Positions 46,575 through 60,486 are shown, counted from the stretch's first letter. The stretch: DNA of 64,000 nucleotides from Costus lasius (GCA_027563935.2 CM050454.1:46404596-46468595); one strand, 5' to 3'. The notes: generated from the letters alone by a model not told the origin. Program-made: numbers and translations.

Positions 46575-48683
46575 TTTTTCTTAGTTTTTTTCTATTAATT
46601 GAACTGCTAGAAATTTATGAATAATAGATGCAGTTCAAAATTTTTGAGGTACACAATGAGACACATAAAATGGACTTTAAGATAAAACTAAAATTTGATG
46701 CAAACAAATTAAAAGAAAATTTTTTTTTGATGGAAATAATATGTTTAATGGCAATAAATGGCAGGCTAAGGGTGTTTATTTTTTCGTTGAATCAAGATGA
46801 TTAATTTGTTCTAAGTTGACACTTTGATTTAGTTCAGTTTCTATTTAGGCCAGTTTTGTTTTCTTTGGTTTAAATTTTTTTTAATTGTTTTGATTTGATT
46901 TTTTAGTTCAATAATAAAATTTTAAATTGAATGAAATGAACTAAAAATTTTAATATTTTCATACTTTATACAATAGTTTTATTATAATATTATTTTGTTT
47001 ATAGAATAACAAAGTAATAATATAAAATGTTAAAAAAATAAACAAACCAAACAAAATATGAGATTTTTTATATTAAATTTTGAAAATTTTGGTTTACGTT
47101 GGACTAATTCACTTTGGTTTAGTTTAGATTAAACTGATTAGATTGATCACACCTTTGTGTGGACTTTCTAGTTAAATTATTATGGACCAATTGGTTATAA
47201 ATGGATTGGGGATCCAGAGGGCTGGTAATTTTCTATTTAAGGATATGATCATTATTATTTAAAATAATACGTCAAAGTTAATTGTCCTAGAGCATATCTA
47301 TCCAAAAAGCCAAAGTCTTATCGATAATAGAAAAATATATTCACTATGATAATCTGTTTTATTGTGTCTTTCTTGAGATCAACGACTCAAATGCAAGAAA
47401 ACTATGTATGAGTGTTGGAGTCCACTTCTTTCCTAGTTGAGGTTTTATAGTATGGCCATGACATAATTGAATGCCTATTGTTGTGTTGTTGGTGAAAACA
47501 TTGATTTCCCATTAGGGGTGAATCTACGTTGCCCCTACTATGGGGTAATCAATGTTATGAACTTCATTATTTTATAAATAAATAAACAAATAAATTTTAT
47601 TTAATTATAAAAGCTTTGTGTGACAGACTCTTTATGTGCCACTATTATCAACATCATCTTTTCTATCGGTCTAAAAATAGATATTTATTTAGATTAAATT
47701 AAGAAAATAATTAGAAAAAATAGTATAATAAATTCCAAAAAATGATAAGTAATGTAATAAAATAATTCATTTTTGATAACATCATATATATATTCTATTA
47801 TTTAAGAGAAATAAGATTCTTTATAGCTTAATTATTAACAAAAATTGTACAATAGCAATAGGCCAACAACTCCACTAAACACCTATAAAAAATAGCAACA
47901 ATAGGTGCAATAGTAACAACATAGTTGTAACAACACAATTGTGATAAATAGAGTAAGATATTGTGTGTCAATTATTTTTGTGATCGCCCCCCCTTTATTC
48001 TATGTAGTCTTTAGATTTACCTCAAATAAAAAGGGTTCCAATGCTAAAAGGCCTTGAGTGCTCTAGGTGACCAAGCTTTAATCTTTATCTAGGTGTTGAG
48101 GTCATGAGCAATGAATGACAACTGAGGGCTCAGTCAATATGTCTCTCAAGTGACGTAATTTGAATGCAATAAGGATTAGTCATTTAGGTAGTGCCTAGGT
48201 TACTTTGAGACCCATTGGAGTAGAATTTTTAATGAAAGCCCTAAAATTTAGCAACAACAACTACAATATGTAAGTTAAGATCTTTTATTATGTAAATAAA
48301 ACATTATTATCTATGTTATCAATATATCAAGGTCTTTGAACTATTTAATTTTCACATGCATAATAAATTCAACAACAAAATCATACCTTGATCCATAAAG
48401 ATTTGATAATGATTAAGTAAAAATATTTTTTTCTTGATGAAACATGGTTTCTCTCTCTTGACCCCCTAGATCATGATTGAAGACAACACCATCCTTTTAT
48501 TGATAGAGAACTTAATGCTAATCGATAGAGAGAGGACCGGTTTCTATTCAACTTTGATAACCCACATTTCATCGTGTATAGGCTAAAAATATTTCCGGTA
48601 ACCAATAACATATAGAAATTTTACAATCATTAAACCATAATAAGTTATGTAAAATAATTAATAAATCCATAAAATAATCAATA
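46575..48683. other. AT-rich stretch, right part probably an old copia LTR
   Basis: No gene. The right end at 48683 is where the 3' LTR of the decayed minus-strand copia should start (TATTGATTATTTTATGG, TG changed to TA). I cannot place the other LTR end. The left part (46575 to about 47600) is featureless AT-rich DNA. Confidence 0.4.
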
Positions 48684-51130
48684 TTCTCTCCTTTGGTCCA
48701 TATGACATTATCTAACTTTTTGGTGTAATAATACTAAAGTACTATATTTCTTCTTTAAATTGGTCAAATCATAATCATTAGTAAGTAAAAACTAATAAAG
48801 GTCACAAAGGTTATATGTCATTAGATCGACATAATCTCTTCTATGTATCACAATATTAGTTATACACTCAATATGATCTATTAATGAGAAATATGTTATA
48901 ATGATCTAACAATCTCTTTGTCAAAGACAAATCTTGTTACACTAATATAATCCATTCATGTATATATAACAAATAGCATAATGAAACAAGACACTTTAAA
49001 ATATATCAGAAACATGAATTAAATGAGCTCAAAGTGTCAAAACATAAATAACATAAAATATCATCATAATATCAATAATAGTTTCAAAAAATGGTCATCC
49101 TTTTGACATGCGCTCCAAATGTTTTTGGTAGCAATCCTTTTGTCAATGAATCTAAAATCATAAGATTGGTGCTAATATGTTCAATTGACACTCTTTGTTT
49201 CTAAACTTTCTTTTTTAAGGGCAAAGTACTTCAATTCCATACGTTTAGGGTCTCTTCAATAATTGTTAATTTTAGAAAAAAGCTGTTATAGAATTATCAT
49301 AATAAATTTTTAGAAGCTTGGCAATACTGTCGATAATTCTAAGTTTAGAAATAAAATTTTGTGGTCATAATCCTTGAATAGTGGCCTCAAAGCATGCCAC
49401 AAATTGAACCTCCATAGTAGATGCAGTGATAACATACTACTTTGCACTTTTCTATGAGATTGCTCCTTGTGCTAAAAGGAATAAATAGCCAAATGTGGAT
49501 TTTTAGTATCAACACTTCCAACATAATATGAATTTGAATATCCTAGTACCTCAAGATGATTGAATCTCCAATGTGTGAGCATATGATCTTTTGTTCTTTG
49601 CAAGTATCTTAATAATTTATTTGTTGCTCTCCAATGATCAAATCCTGGATTCAATACTAATGTCTAGCCTCGTACATGTTTGAGCATATATCAAGTTACA
49701 AATCCTTGAAGTAGATGGAACAATACTTATAGAGCATGTTTCCATATTGAATCCTTGGGCATTGTATAAGGCTCAGTTTAACTTCTTTCTAAATTGGAAC
49801 AATACTTATAGAGCATGTTTCCATATTGAATCTCTCTATAACTTTGTTAATATATGGTTTTTAGACAATCCTAACATTCTTTGTAATCTATTATAGAATA
49901 TTTAAATTCCAATCACATAGAATGGCTCACCTAAATCTTTCATTTTAATGTTCTCAAAGAAAAATATCTTAATCTCATGTAACAAACCAAGATTATTAGT
50001 GGCGAGTAAAATATCATCAACATATATAATTAGAATTATGAACTTGCTCCCACTAACCTTTATATATATACATCTATCAATAGTATTTTATTTAAATATA
50101 AAGGAAATGATGGCATCATTGAACTTAAGATACCATTGATAGGAAGCTTGTTTAAATCTATATATTAACCTTTTAAGTTTACACACCATGTGTTCCTTTC
50201 TTTTAATTATAAAACCGTGAGGTTGATTTATGTAGACCTTTTCTTCTAAATTTCCATTCAGAAAAGTAAAAATTACATCCATTTGGTTAAGCTCAAAATA
50301 ATAATGAGATACCATTGTCATGATAATTCTAAATGATCCTTTCTCAAAATAGAAGAAAAGGTTTCTTCATAGTCAATGTCATCTTTATGAGTGAAACCTT
50401 TAGTAGCAAGTCTAGTATTATAGTATTCGATATTGCCATTAGATTTGCACTTAGTCTTAAAGACCCATTTACACCTAACTCTTTAATAACCTTCTCATAA
50501 TTCAACAATATCCTAGACTTTATTATCATTTATTTCTTTCAACTCTACTTTCATGGCATTTAACCACTTAATCTATCTTTACTTTCCATGGCTTATGAAA
50601 ATGAAACTGGATCATCATTAGTTCCTAAGTCATATTCTGACTCTTGTAGATAGACTACATAATCATTTGTCTTTCAGACTTTTTTAATACCACCTCGTGT
50701 GGTTCATCTACTATTGGTTCATTGGTAACATCTTCACTATGCGATGTTTCATCGTATATTTGTTGCACTTGTATGTTGTCCAATTGTCTAGTAACTATGA
50801 GAATGACAACTTTAGAGGATGTTTTAGGTAAAGAAAACTCTACCACGACTTCCAGAATTCCACTTTACATGGTTCTACACTCCCATTGATGTCACCATTT
50901 TTAATAAATCTTGCATTTTCAGTTTCAATAATTATTGTACTATGGCTAGGGCAATAAAATATATACCCTTTATATTTGTCTAGATAACCAATGAAGAAAA
51001 TACTTGTTCTTAAATCCAGTTTCTTTTCAAGTAGATTATAAATTCTTACTTTTGTTAGGCCACCCCAAACATGTAGGTTTTCTTCCTATAAACTACTTTA
51101 CTAGGAACCCTATTTAATAAATATATATCA
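48684..51130 (-). pseudogene. Decayed copia retrotransposon, pol remnant
   Basis: Minus-strand translation shows copia pieces in order. Post-integrase text is at about 51130-50870 (LHVWGGLTKVRIYN, FFIGYLDKYKGYIFY). The linker is at 50846-50655. RT is at 50550-49910, with QMDVIFTFLNGNLEEKVYI and YRFKQASYQWYLKF. The segment with RATNKLLRYLQRTKDHMLTH and the start of RNase H is at 49654-49472. The RNase H tail runs to about 49080. It is broken by many stops and frame changes. A polypurine tract (about 48684-48697) and LTR start follow. It is a different copia lineage from copia-1/2/3 and much older. The gag and 5' end are missing. Confidence 0.85.
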
Positions 51131-51400
51131 GTTTTTAAATCTTACATCTACAATGACAAGGGTAAGGAATAATAACTTAACATGCTTCAAATAATATCCA
51201 TTAATACCCAAAAATTATATAATTTTATGTTTATTTTAATAAAGTAATTTCAATGAATTTTTTGGGATTTTTTTTATAGATTCTTAATGAATTTTAAAAA
51301 AAGTATTTCTAAGTTTTAAATTAGAGGATCTTTCTTAAAAAACAAAAATTAGAAAAATATTGAGCCCGCATGACGTGCCATTTAGCATATAAGCAGTGTA
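51131..51400. other. Flank of copia-3 insertion, no feature
   Basis: AT-rich DNA between the decayed copia and copia-3. Nothing recognised. Confidence 0.4.
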
Positions 51401-51405
51401 ATCAC
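51401..51405 (+). repeat. Target-site duplication ATCAC, left (copia-3)
   Basis: ATCAC directly before the LTR start at 51406; matched by 60482-60486. Confidence 0.95.
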
Positions 51406-53102
51406 TGTTGGGGTATGCCCTTAAGGCTAATGTTTGAGGCCTTGGGATTGTATCAGTATCATGTAATAAACTCTTGTGTTTATAAAGGCATGGTTGTTAT
51501 TCAGTTTGTTACCTTGTCTGCTGTAATAAGTGTACTTCTGAATAATGTCTCAAAGCTGTTCAGCTAGGCTGACATGCTGTAATGTCCTTAGTCGAGATAT
51601 CTTGGTGAACATGAGACAGCCTTGATATGGTTAAGACTAATATGTATTCTAATCTTATAGGATGCTTCGAGCATGGAATAAGATGTAGACTCATGGGTAC
51701 ATTGGATGTACTGGACAGACCCTACTAGGATATTCAATTGCTTGTCACAATGTGAATAATCCTTGAATGCAACAAGTGGCACATGTCCTCTGACTTGAGA
51801 TCACTTGTGTTTCTAAATGATGAATGTCATTGTTTTGAGGTAGTTTAATATCATTTGAAAGATAATGATTATAGACTATCTTGGATAATGATCATGAGTC
51901 AGGTTAGGGCACTAGTGATAGATATAGGATTGCCGTCTCCTTGTTGAAGGAGTGTGATGTTCTAAAGGGGCCCCCCTTATGAGATGATTGAGAAAGTGTA
52001 TGGCCATACCCTGGTGACTATGTTCATCAGATCTAATCATGCTCATCATATTGGAGCTACAGGCTTGACACGCTTGTCCAATAAGAACATCCAGTGGCAA
52101 AGGAAACATGTATGCCTAGTGAAGTGGATTCACACTTGTGCTGTGGTTTGGGTGTAGTCTTGGAAGACTCTTTCCTTTATATCGGGAGACAGTGATGTGT
52201 TGCTAGATACCCCTCACTGATCGTGATAACGTTAGTTATCGTTACCGACATCTAAAGGAAACCCTTAGGGTCGCACAATTTGATGATATGGCTTACTTAA
52301 GTCTGATCGTGTGGACTGAATTGTTTCGGTTCAGTTTAAAGGGATTTAAACTCTGATTGTAAGTGAGATCTGGTCTGATCATGTGTGATTGATTAGGACT
52401 TGAGATCGGTAAGCTTCGATCGAGAGTAGTGATGCTAGATCGGTGAGATCAGAAGCGTCAAGAGATCAACGGTTAGATCTTGAACCATTTTGGTTCAGAG
52501 AGATCTAGACCATGGCTTGGGCTGGTTTCATGTGGTCTTTGAACCAAATTGGTTTGGACCAATTTGGATTGAACCGGTTCACATGGGTGAACGCATGGTT
52601 CAATCCATAAGGCGTTTTGGGCGGTTTGCTTGGAGTGGGAGCGCATGGCTTCATGACTTTCCATAATTGGAAGTCATGTAACGCCATCTCCTAAGCGAAA
52701 CGCCTAACGCTTCTCCTCTTGCTCGAATCGCATCTCCACTTTGGTATGGGAGAGAATAGACGACGAAAGAGAGGAGGGAGGCTCGGCCAAGTTTTTCTCA
52801 TCACCTTCATGCGACAAGCACACCTTGGAGGTCTTTGCTAGCACAAAGAACACCAAGAAGTAGCCATCTTCATCCTCTTGTGTGCGTCCTCTTTGGAGAA
52901 GGAGCACTTGCGCCTTTGCTTCCAAGGCGCCATCGAAACTATGGCATTGGTATGATCCTTTGTAGATTTTATCAAGCTTTAAGTTAGTTGATCATATATC
53001 ATGCAGCCGATCCCTTGAAACCCTTGCTTCCGCTTAAAAATCAAAGATGCGCCATCCATAGGGTTTCACCCCCTTGTGCTCCCCCTTGAAGGGGACTCTT
53101 CA
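51406..53102 (+). repeat. copia-3 5' LTR, 1697 bp
   Basis: Starts TGTTGGGGTATGCCC and ends CTTCA. A TATAAA at 51481-51486 is conserved in every LTR of the family here and may be a promoter element, though it would give an unusually short U3. Confidence 0.96.
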
Positions 53103-53104
53103 AT

Positions 53105-53116
53105 TGGTATCAGAGC
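53105..53116 (+). other. copia-3 primer-binding site (initiator tRNA-Met type)
   Basis: TGGTATCAGAGC, two bases after the LTR end at 53102. Confidence 0.96.
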
Positions 53117-54879
53117 TGGAATTATGCATGCTAATATGATTGCTATGTTTGCTCTTGTGATCCATGCTTGCGCAAGTGATTAGATCTAATTGTTTCATCA
53201 TGCGAAAAATAGGATATAATACACTTATGTTGGCGCATGTTGTTTGTTCATGCTTGCGGCATGACTTGATGGTGGCGCTAGGTTTATGTTATTGTTTTAT
53301 CAAACCTTCTCTTGCGCGCCTATGATTAGATCTAAGTTGCGCCTATTGTAAACCCTTAGACGGGTTGATGGGGTTGAAGTCATCCCCTAGATTAGATTAA
53401 ACTAGTCTGATCAGACCATCTGACAGCCTAGATGGGTCGACCAGATGGCACCTGTGCGCAAGCACGAGGTGGCTATAGGTCGACTGCATCACAGGCGTGT
53501 AGCGAGGTCTGGTTGAGACAACCAGTGAACACTCTTGAGTTAGGCCCGGGGTCACACCCGCTTGCCAGAACTCTTGAAGGTTGTTCAGCCCTTGGCGCAT
53601 GCATGGTTGACCATTAGGTCAACTCGAGTCAGTTAGGACTTGGTGCATGCAAGGGCATGGATCTAACTAGATGGATGAGTGGATCCCTATCAATGGACCG
53701 TTGTAAGGTTGTAGGGCACATAAGAAAATTAAAATTGATGCCAATGGGGTTTTCAAAATTTTATTTTCTTTTAATAGGATCACATGTTGATTGATGCCTA
53801 TGCTTGTTTATTTATTCTTATGTGGGTGCCCAAATTAATGTGTGCTGTGCTGGGGCCTGCGTGCCTGGAATTAAACCTGTAAATTAATATTATTGTGATC
53901 TGCGAATCACTTTTTAATTAATTTATTGTATAATTGACCTGTGAGTCAAACTTGTCTAGATAGATCAAAATGTATTTTGATTAGACAAGAGCACAAAGGC
54001 ACACATCCCAAGGGGCATTCAGCTGGTGGCGCACCTGAGGTGCTCTTGGCGCAAGGGCCCTGGGTTGGACCAGATGAGATGCTAAAGACCCAAGAAGAGC
54101 AAGTGAAGACTTAAGTATCTTAAGGTCTTACTTAGGCTATGGGCTTTTACCACATAAGATGCATGCTTTCTTTTATTGTTTAAATAAGTAGAACAGCATG
54201 ATTTATTTATCTTCTGCTATCACCATAGGAATTGCATGATAGTGAAGAAGATAAAAGACCGTTAAAATCCAAACGCTAAAATATCAAGCTCGTAAGCCTT
54301 CTGACGCGAAACCTCACTGTTCTGACTATCGTTGGAGCCGTGTTGTACCCACTCAGTGGGCACGTCCATCTATCTTCAGACGGTGCTGGATTACACCTGC
54401 GTGTTACAGAGAAGGGATTTATCGCTTCTCGTTGCTCAGCATAGCACGTGGTGGTCCAGGGAGTAGGTCGGGTCAGCTTGACCATGTAGGCTACATATGT
54501 GGCGCATATGGTAGCACATGGAGGCAGCCATCTGTGGGGTCAGAGATTGTGTTGTACCAACTCAGTTGGCACAGTCTGCTGGATTGCCCAGGTGAAGGGG
54601 AATCGCATGGGTTGGCGATTGGCAGGGACTGCCTACCAGAAATTAGTGCTTGTACTCTCTGTGCATCTTATCTCGCCTGAGCGGGACGCGGAGACCAAGT
54701 ATGAAATCTGGATCCCATCTCACTAAAAGAGTTCTACTCTTTCGGGCTGTTTTGCTGGATTTTTCAGCCAGATAAAATAGTGAGAAAAAGAATCTTTCTT
54801 AAGTCCTGGATTGATTCTAAACATTGATATTGACCTTGCTGTTCTTGCATTGTTGTAGATTCCTGCAGCAACGAACACC
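53117..54879 (+). other. copia-3 untranslated leader
   Basis: 1.76 kb, homologous to the copia-1 leader. Two related palindromic motifs lie at 54341-54363 and 54550-54572. Small frames at 54432-54726 recur in copia-1 in the same position but have no domain features. Confidence 0.75.
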
Positions 54880-57800
54880 ATGAGCTTCAATGTGCGATCC
54901 CTACTGGAAAGGGAGAAGTTTGCTGGGCCAAACTTCTCAGACTGGTTCGGACACCTTAAGATCGTTCTTAAGGCAGAGAGGAAACTGTATGTCCTCGAGA
55001 CGGCTGTGCCGCCTCAACCCGCTGCGAACGCCGCAAGGGCGGTTCGTGATGCCTATGAAAAGCACGTCAATGATAGCATTGATGTCGCTTGCCTGATGCT
55101 AGCGTCTATGACGCCACCGCTGCAGCGTCAGCATGAGGATATGTCGGCTATAGAGATTATAGCGAACCTCAAGATGCTGTATGCTGCACAGGCGAGGACA
55201 GAACGCTATAATCTGACAAAGCTTTTCTTTCAGAGCAAACTGGCTGAAGGGAGCCCAGTGGGAGCTCACGTGCTCAAGATGATTGGGCATAAGGAGGCTC
55301 TGGAGAAACTGGGGCATACCATCAACCAGGAGCTTGCTGTAGATATTATTCTGCAGTCTCTCCCGCCTTCTTTCGATGCGTTCATTATTAATTTTAATAT
55401 GAACAAAATCGATTGTACTCCGGCAGAGCTGCTGAATATGCTCTTGACTACTGAGGAAACTCTGAAGGGAAAGCCTTCAACCTCTGTCTTAATGGTTCCT
55501 TCAAGGAACAAGAAGAAGGGGAAGAAGGGCAAAGCCCCTGTCAAGAACTACAGTAAGGCGCTGAAACAAAAGGTGAAGCGGTCGAAGAACAACAGGTGTT
55601 TCCACTGTGGCCAGCTGGGTCACTAGAAAAAGGACTGTAAAGCGCTCCAAGGAGACAAGAGGGGAAGCATTGCTTCTGGCTCAGGTATATTTGTGACTGA
55701 GGTCATGATATCATCTTCTTCTGTTTCATGGGTGTTGGACACTGCATGTGGAGTTCACATTTGTTCAAATGTACAGGAACTCAAGAGAAGAAGGCAGGTG
55801 GGACAGCATGAGGTAGACCTACGCGTTGGAAACGGGGCACGGGTTGCTGCTGTTGCTGTAGGAGACTATTTCATTTCTTTACCATCTGGCATTGTATTGG
55901 AATTAAACAATTGTTACTTTGTTCCCAGTATCACTAAAAATATTATCTCCATTCCTGCTCTTGTCAGGAAGGGATTTTCCTTTGAATGCAATATTTCAAA
56001 GTGTGTTTTATCTTATGATAATATTGTTTATGCAACTGGTTCAATGAACAATGGGTTATTCATGTTGGACATGGAATATTCTATACAAAACATTGATAAT
56101 AAGAAAGCCAAGTATGCTGATGACAGCACCTTGCTATGGCATAGTCGTTTAGGCCATATTAACAAGAAGCGCATTAAGCGGTTGCATGATCATGGACTGT
56201 TGGGATCATTCTCCTATGAGGAGATTGATACATGCAAAGCTTGTTTAATGGGTAAAATGACGAAGTCACCTTTTCCTAACAAAGGTCAAAGGGCTTCAGG
56301 TTTACTTGACCTTATACACAGTGATGTGTGTGGGCCGTTTAGTAAACATGCCAGAGGTGGCTATCAGTACTTCATTACCTTTACTGATGATTTCAGTAGG
56401 TATGGGTATGTCTATTTAATGAGACATAAAAGTGAATCTTTTGACAAGTTCAAAGAGTTCAAAAATGAAGTACAAAATCAGCTAGGCCGAAATATCAAGG
56501 CACTTCGTTCTGATCGAGGTGGAGAATACTTGAGTCATACGTTTACTGACTATCTGAAGGAGTGTGGGATTATCTAACAGCTCACTCCGCCAGGAACACC
56601 GCAATGGAATGGTGTGTCCGAGAGGAGAAATAGAACGTTACTTGATATGGTTCGTTCTATGATGAGTCAGGCTACTCTTCCATACTCCTTTTGGGGATTT
56701 GCACTGGAAACAGCTGCAAAGGTACTAAACCGAGTGCCATCCAAGGCAGTTTCTAAGACTCCATACGAGTTATGGTATGGGAAACAGCCGAGCTTGACAT
56801 TTATCAGGATCTGGGGTTGCGAGGCTTATGTCAAAAAGCTCGCCTCTGGGAAACTGGAGAGCAGATCTGAGAAATGCATCTTTGTCGGTTACCCTAAGGA
56901 AACTAAGGGTTATTATTTCTACGATCCCAAAGAGAACAAAGTATTTGTTGCTCGGACGGCAATATTTCTTGAGAAGGAGTTTCTTCTGCAAGAAGCCAGT
57001 GGGAGAGAAATAAAGCTGGATGAGAATCCAGAGGATGGACAAAGTAGTCAAGCACAGTTGGATGTGCCTGAGCCGGTAGAACAGGTTATTGAACAACCTG
57101 AGGCTCAAATATCACGGGAACCGCGTAGATCGGGAAGGATCCGTCAACAGCCTGAGCGCTATGACGGAGTCTACATCATTGATAATGATGAACCCCTCAC
57201 TTATGCGGATGCGGTCAGTGGACCGGAGTCAGCTAGATGGCTTGAAGCTATGCGAGCCGAGATGGACTCCATGTCAGATAACCAAGTCTGGGATTTGGTT
57301 GATCCGCCTCCGGGAGTAATCCCTATAGGCTGTAAATGGATCTTCAAGAAGAAGATTGACATGGATGGTAACATAGTTACCTATAAAGGCAGGCTAGTTG
57401 CGAAAGGTTTCAAACAAATCTACGGGATAGATTATGATGAAACTTTCTCTCCTGTAGCCATGTTTAAGTCTATTCGGATTCTTTTCGCGATAGCTGCATA
57501 TTACGATTATGAGATCTGGCAGATGGATGTGAAGACAGCTTTCCTTAATGGAAATCTGGATGAGGATGTGTATATGACACAACCTGAAGGTTTCACTAAT
57601 CCATCAGATCATCATAAAATATGCAAGTTAAAGAAGTCCATATATGGACTTAAACAAGCATCTAGAAGCTGGAATATTCGTTTTGATGAATCAATCTCTG
57701 AGTTTGGTTTCATCAAGAACGAGGATGACCCGTGTGTATATAAGAGGTTTAGTGGGAGCGTGATTACATTCCTAGTCCTCTACGTCGATGACATCTTGAT

Positions 57801-58764
57801 CATTGGAAATGATATTCCTGAAATGCATGCGGTTAAGGCATGGCTAAGGAAATGTTTCCAGATGAAAGATCTAGGAGAAGCAGCCTATGTATTAGGTGTG
57901 AAGATCTACAGGGATAGATCTAAGAGGCTTCTCGGGCTGTGCCAGAGTACTTACATCGATAAAGTCCTGGAGAGATTCCATTTAGAGAATTCTAAAAGAG
58001 GATATCTTCCAGTCAGACATGGTCTGAATCTTTCGAAGAGTCAGTGTCCACAAACACAGACTGAAAAAGATGAAATGGACAATACGCCTTATGCTTCGGC
58101 TATTGGGTCCATTATGTATGCGATGTTGTGTACTCGCCCAGACGTCGCTTACGGGTTAAGCGTGACCAGTCGTTTCCAAAGTAATCCAGGACAGGCACAC
58201 TGGATTGCAGTCAAGAACATCTTAAAATATCTGCGGAGGACCAAAGATATGTTCTTGATATATGGTGGTCAGGAAGAACTCAGTATAGAAGGATATACTG
58301 ACGCTTCGTTCCAGTCGGACCAGGATGATTTCCGATCGCAATCAGGCTATGTTTTTAGCTTGAATGGTGGAGCAGTGGTGTGGAAGAGTTTCAAACAGTC
58401 AACTGTTGCTGATTCCACAACAGAAGCCGAGTATGTTGCAGCCTCATAAGCATCCAAGGAGGCAGTGTGGATTCGTAAGTTCGTGAGAGAACTTGGTGTT
58501 GTTCCTTCAAGTGCAGATCCTTTGGTTATCTTCTGTGATAACACTGGAGCAATCGCACAAGCAAAGGAACCACGGTCGCACCAGAAGTCCAAGCACATAC
58601 AGAGACGGTTTCACTTGATCCGGGAGATCATTGATCGGGGCGAGATCAAAATATGCAAGGTTCATACAGATGACAATCTAGCTGACCCGCTTACCAAGCC
58701 TCTGGCGCAGCAGAAGCATGAGAAGCACTGTAATAATATGGGTTTGAGATTTCTCAACCATTAG
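54880..58764 (+). pseudogene. copia-3 Gag-Pol with three in-frame stop codons
   Basis: The same frame runs from ATG 54880 to the stop at 58762-58764, with no frameshift. It encodes the same domains as copia-1: gag with zinc knuckle, protease LDTAC, HHCC/DDE integrase, RT with the usual YVDD box, and RNase H. It is broken by TAG at 55624-55626 (codon 249, a Trp inside the zinc knuckle of the sister copies), TAA at 56575-56577 (codon 566, a Ser between the last two integrase catalytic residues) and TAA at 58447-58449 (codon 1190, a Glu in RNase H). Each stop alone would remove essential function. It could still be copied in trans, because LTRs, primer site and polypurine tract look intact. Confidence 0.95.
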
Positions 58765-58771
58765 ATTAAGT

Positions 58772-58784
58772 GCAAGTGGGAGAT
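58772..58784 (+). other. copia-3 polypurine tract
   Basis: GCAAGTGGGAGAT directly before the 3' LTR start at 58785. Confidence 0.85.
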
Positions 58785-60481
58785 TGTTGGGGTATGCCCT
58801 TAAGGCTAATGTTTGAGGCCTTGGGATTGTATCAGTATCATGTAATAAACTCTTGTGTTTATAAAGGCATGGTTGTTATTCAGTTTGTTACCTTGTCTGC
58901 TGTAATAAGTGTACTTCTGAATAATGTCTCAAAGCTGTTCAGCTAGGCTGACATGCTGTAATGTCCTTAGTCGAGATATCTTGGTGAACATGAGACAGCC
59001 TTGATATGGTTAAGACTAATATGTATTCTAATCTTATAGGATGCTTCGAGCATGGAATAAGATGTAGACTCATGGGTACATTGGATGTACTGGACAGACC
59101 CTACTAGGATATTCAATTGCTTGTCACAATGTGAATAATCCTTGAATGCAACAAGTGGCACATGTCCTCTGACTTGAGATCACTTGTGTTTCTAAATGAT
59201 GAATGTCATTGTTTTGAGGTAGTTTAATATCATTTGAAAGATAATGATTATAGACTATCTTGGATAATGATCATGAGTCAGGTTAGGGCACTAGTGATAG
59301 ATATAGGATTGCCGTCTCCTTGTTGAAGGAGTGTGATGTTCTAAAGGGGCCCCCCTTATGAGATGATTGAGAAAGTGTATGGCCATACCCTGGTGACTAT
59401 GTTCATCAGATCTAATCATGCTCATCATATTGGAGCTACAGGCTTGACACGCTTGTCCAATAAGAACATCCAGTGGCAAAGGAAACATGTATGCCTAGTG
59501 AAGTGGATTCACACTTGTGCTGTGGTTTGGGTGTAGTCTTGGAAGACTCTTTCCTTTATATCGGGAGACAGTGATGTGTTGCTAGATACCCCTCACTGAT
59601 CGTGATAACGTTAGTTATCGTTACCGACATCTAAAGGAAACCCTTAGGGTCGCACAATTTGATGATATGGCTTACTTAAGTCTGATCGTGTGGACTGAAT
59701 TGTTTCGGTTCAGTTTAAAGGGATTTAAACTCTGATTGTAAGTGAGATCTGGTCTGATCATGTGTGATTGATTAGGACTTGAGATCGGTAAGCTTCGATC
59801 GAGAGTAGTGATGCTAGATCGGTGAGATCAGAAGCGTCAAGAGATCAACGGTTAGATCTTGAACCATTTTGGTTCAGAGAGATTTAGACCATGGCTTGGG
59901 CTGGTTTCATGTGGTCTTTGAACCAAATTGGTTTGGACCAATTTGGATTGAACCGGTTCACATGGGTGAACGCATGGTTCAATCCATAAGGCGTTTTGGG
60001 CGGTTTGCTTGGAGTGGGAGCGCATGGCTTCATGACTTTCCATAATTGGAAGTCATGTAACGCCATCTCCTAAGCGAAATGCCTAACGCTTCTCCTCTTG
60101 CTCGAATCGCATCTCCACTTTGGTATGGGAGAGAATAGACGACGAAAGAGAGGAGGGAGGCTCGGCCAAGTTTTTCTCATCACCTTCGTGCGACAAGCAC
60201 ACCTTGGAGGTCTTTGCTAGCACAAAGAACACCAAGAAGTAGCCATCTTCATCCTCTTGTGTGCGTCCTCTTTGGAGAAGGAGCACTTGCGCCTTTGCTT
60301 CCAAGGCGCCATCGAAACTATGGCATTGGTATGATCCTTTGTAGATTTTATCAAGCTTTAAGTTAGTTGATCATATATCATGCAGCCGATCCCTTGAAAC
60401 CCTTGCTTCCGCTTAAAAATCAAAGATGCGCCATCTATAGGGTTTCACCCCCTTGCGCTCCCCCTTGAAGGGGACTCTTCA
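58785..60481 (+). repeat. copia-3 3' LTR, 1697 bp
   Basis: Constant offset of 7379 from the 5' LTR, no indels, five transitions. Followed by ATCAC. Confidence 0.96.
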
Positions 60482-60486
60482 ATCAC
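60482..60486 (+). repeat. Target-site duplication ATCAC, right (copia-3)
   Basis: Matches 51401-51405 exactly. Confidence 0.95.

Larger units (their letters stand above)
51406..60481 (+). mobile_element. copia-3: complete copia of the copia-1 family, 9076 bp
   Basis: Two LTRs of exactly 1697 bp (51406-53102, 58785-60481), a primer site, leader, one Gag-Pol frame with three stops, a polypurine tract and a perfect ATCAC target duplication. I count five LTR-to-LTR differences, all transitions (52505, 52701, 52809, 53057, 53077), about 0.3%, so the insertion is young. The protein is almost the same as copia-1. It is structurally complete but coding-dead. Confidence 0.97.
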
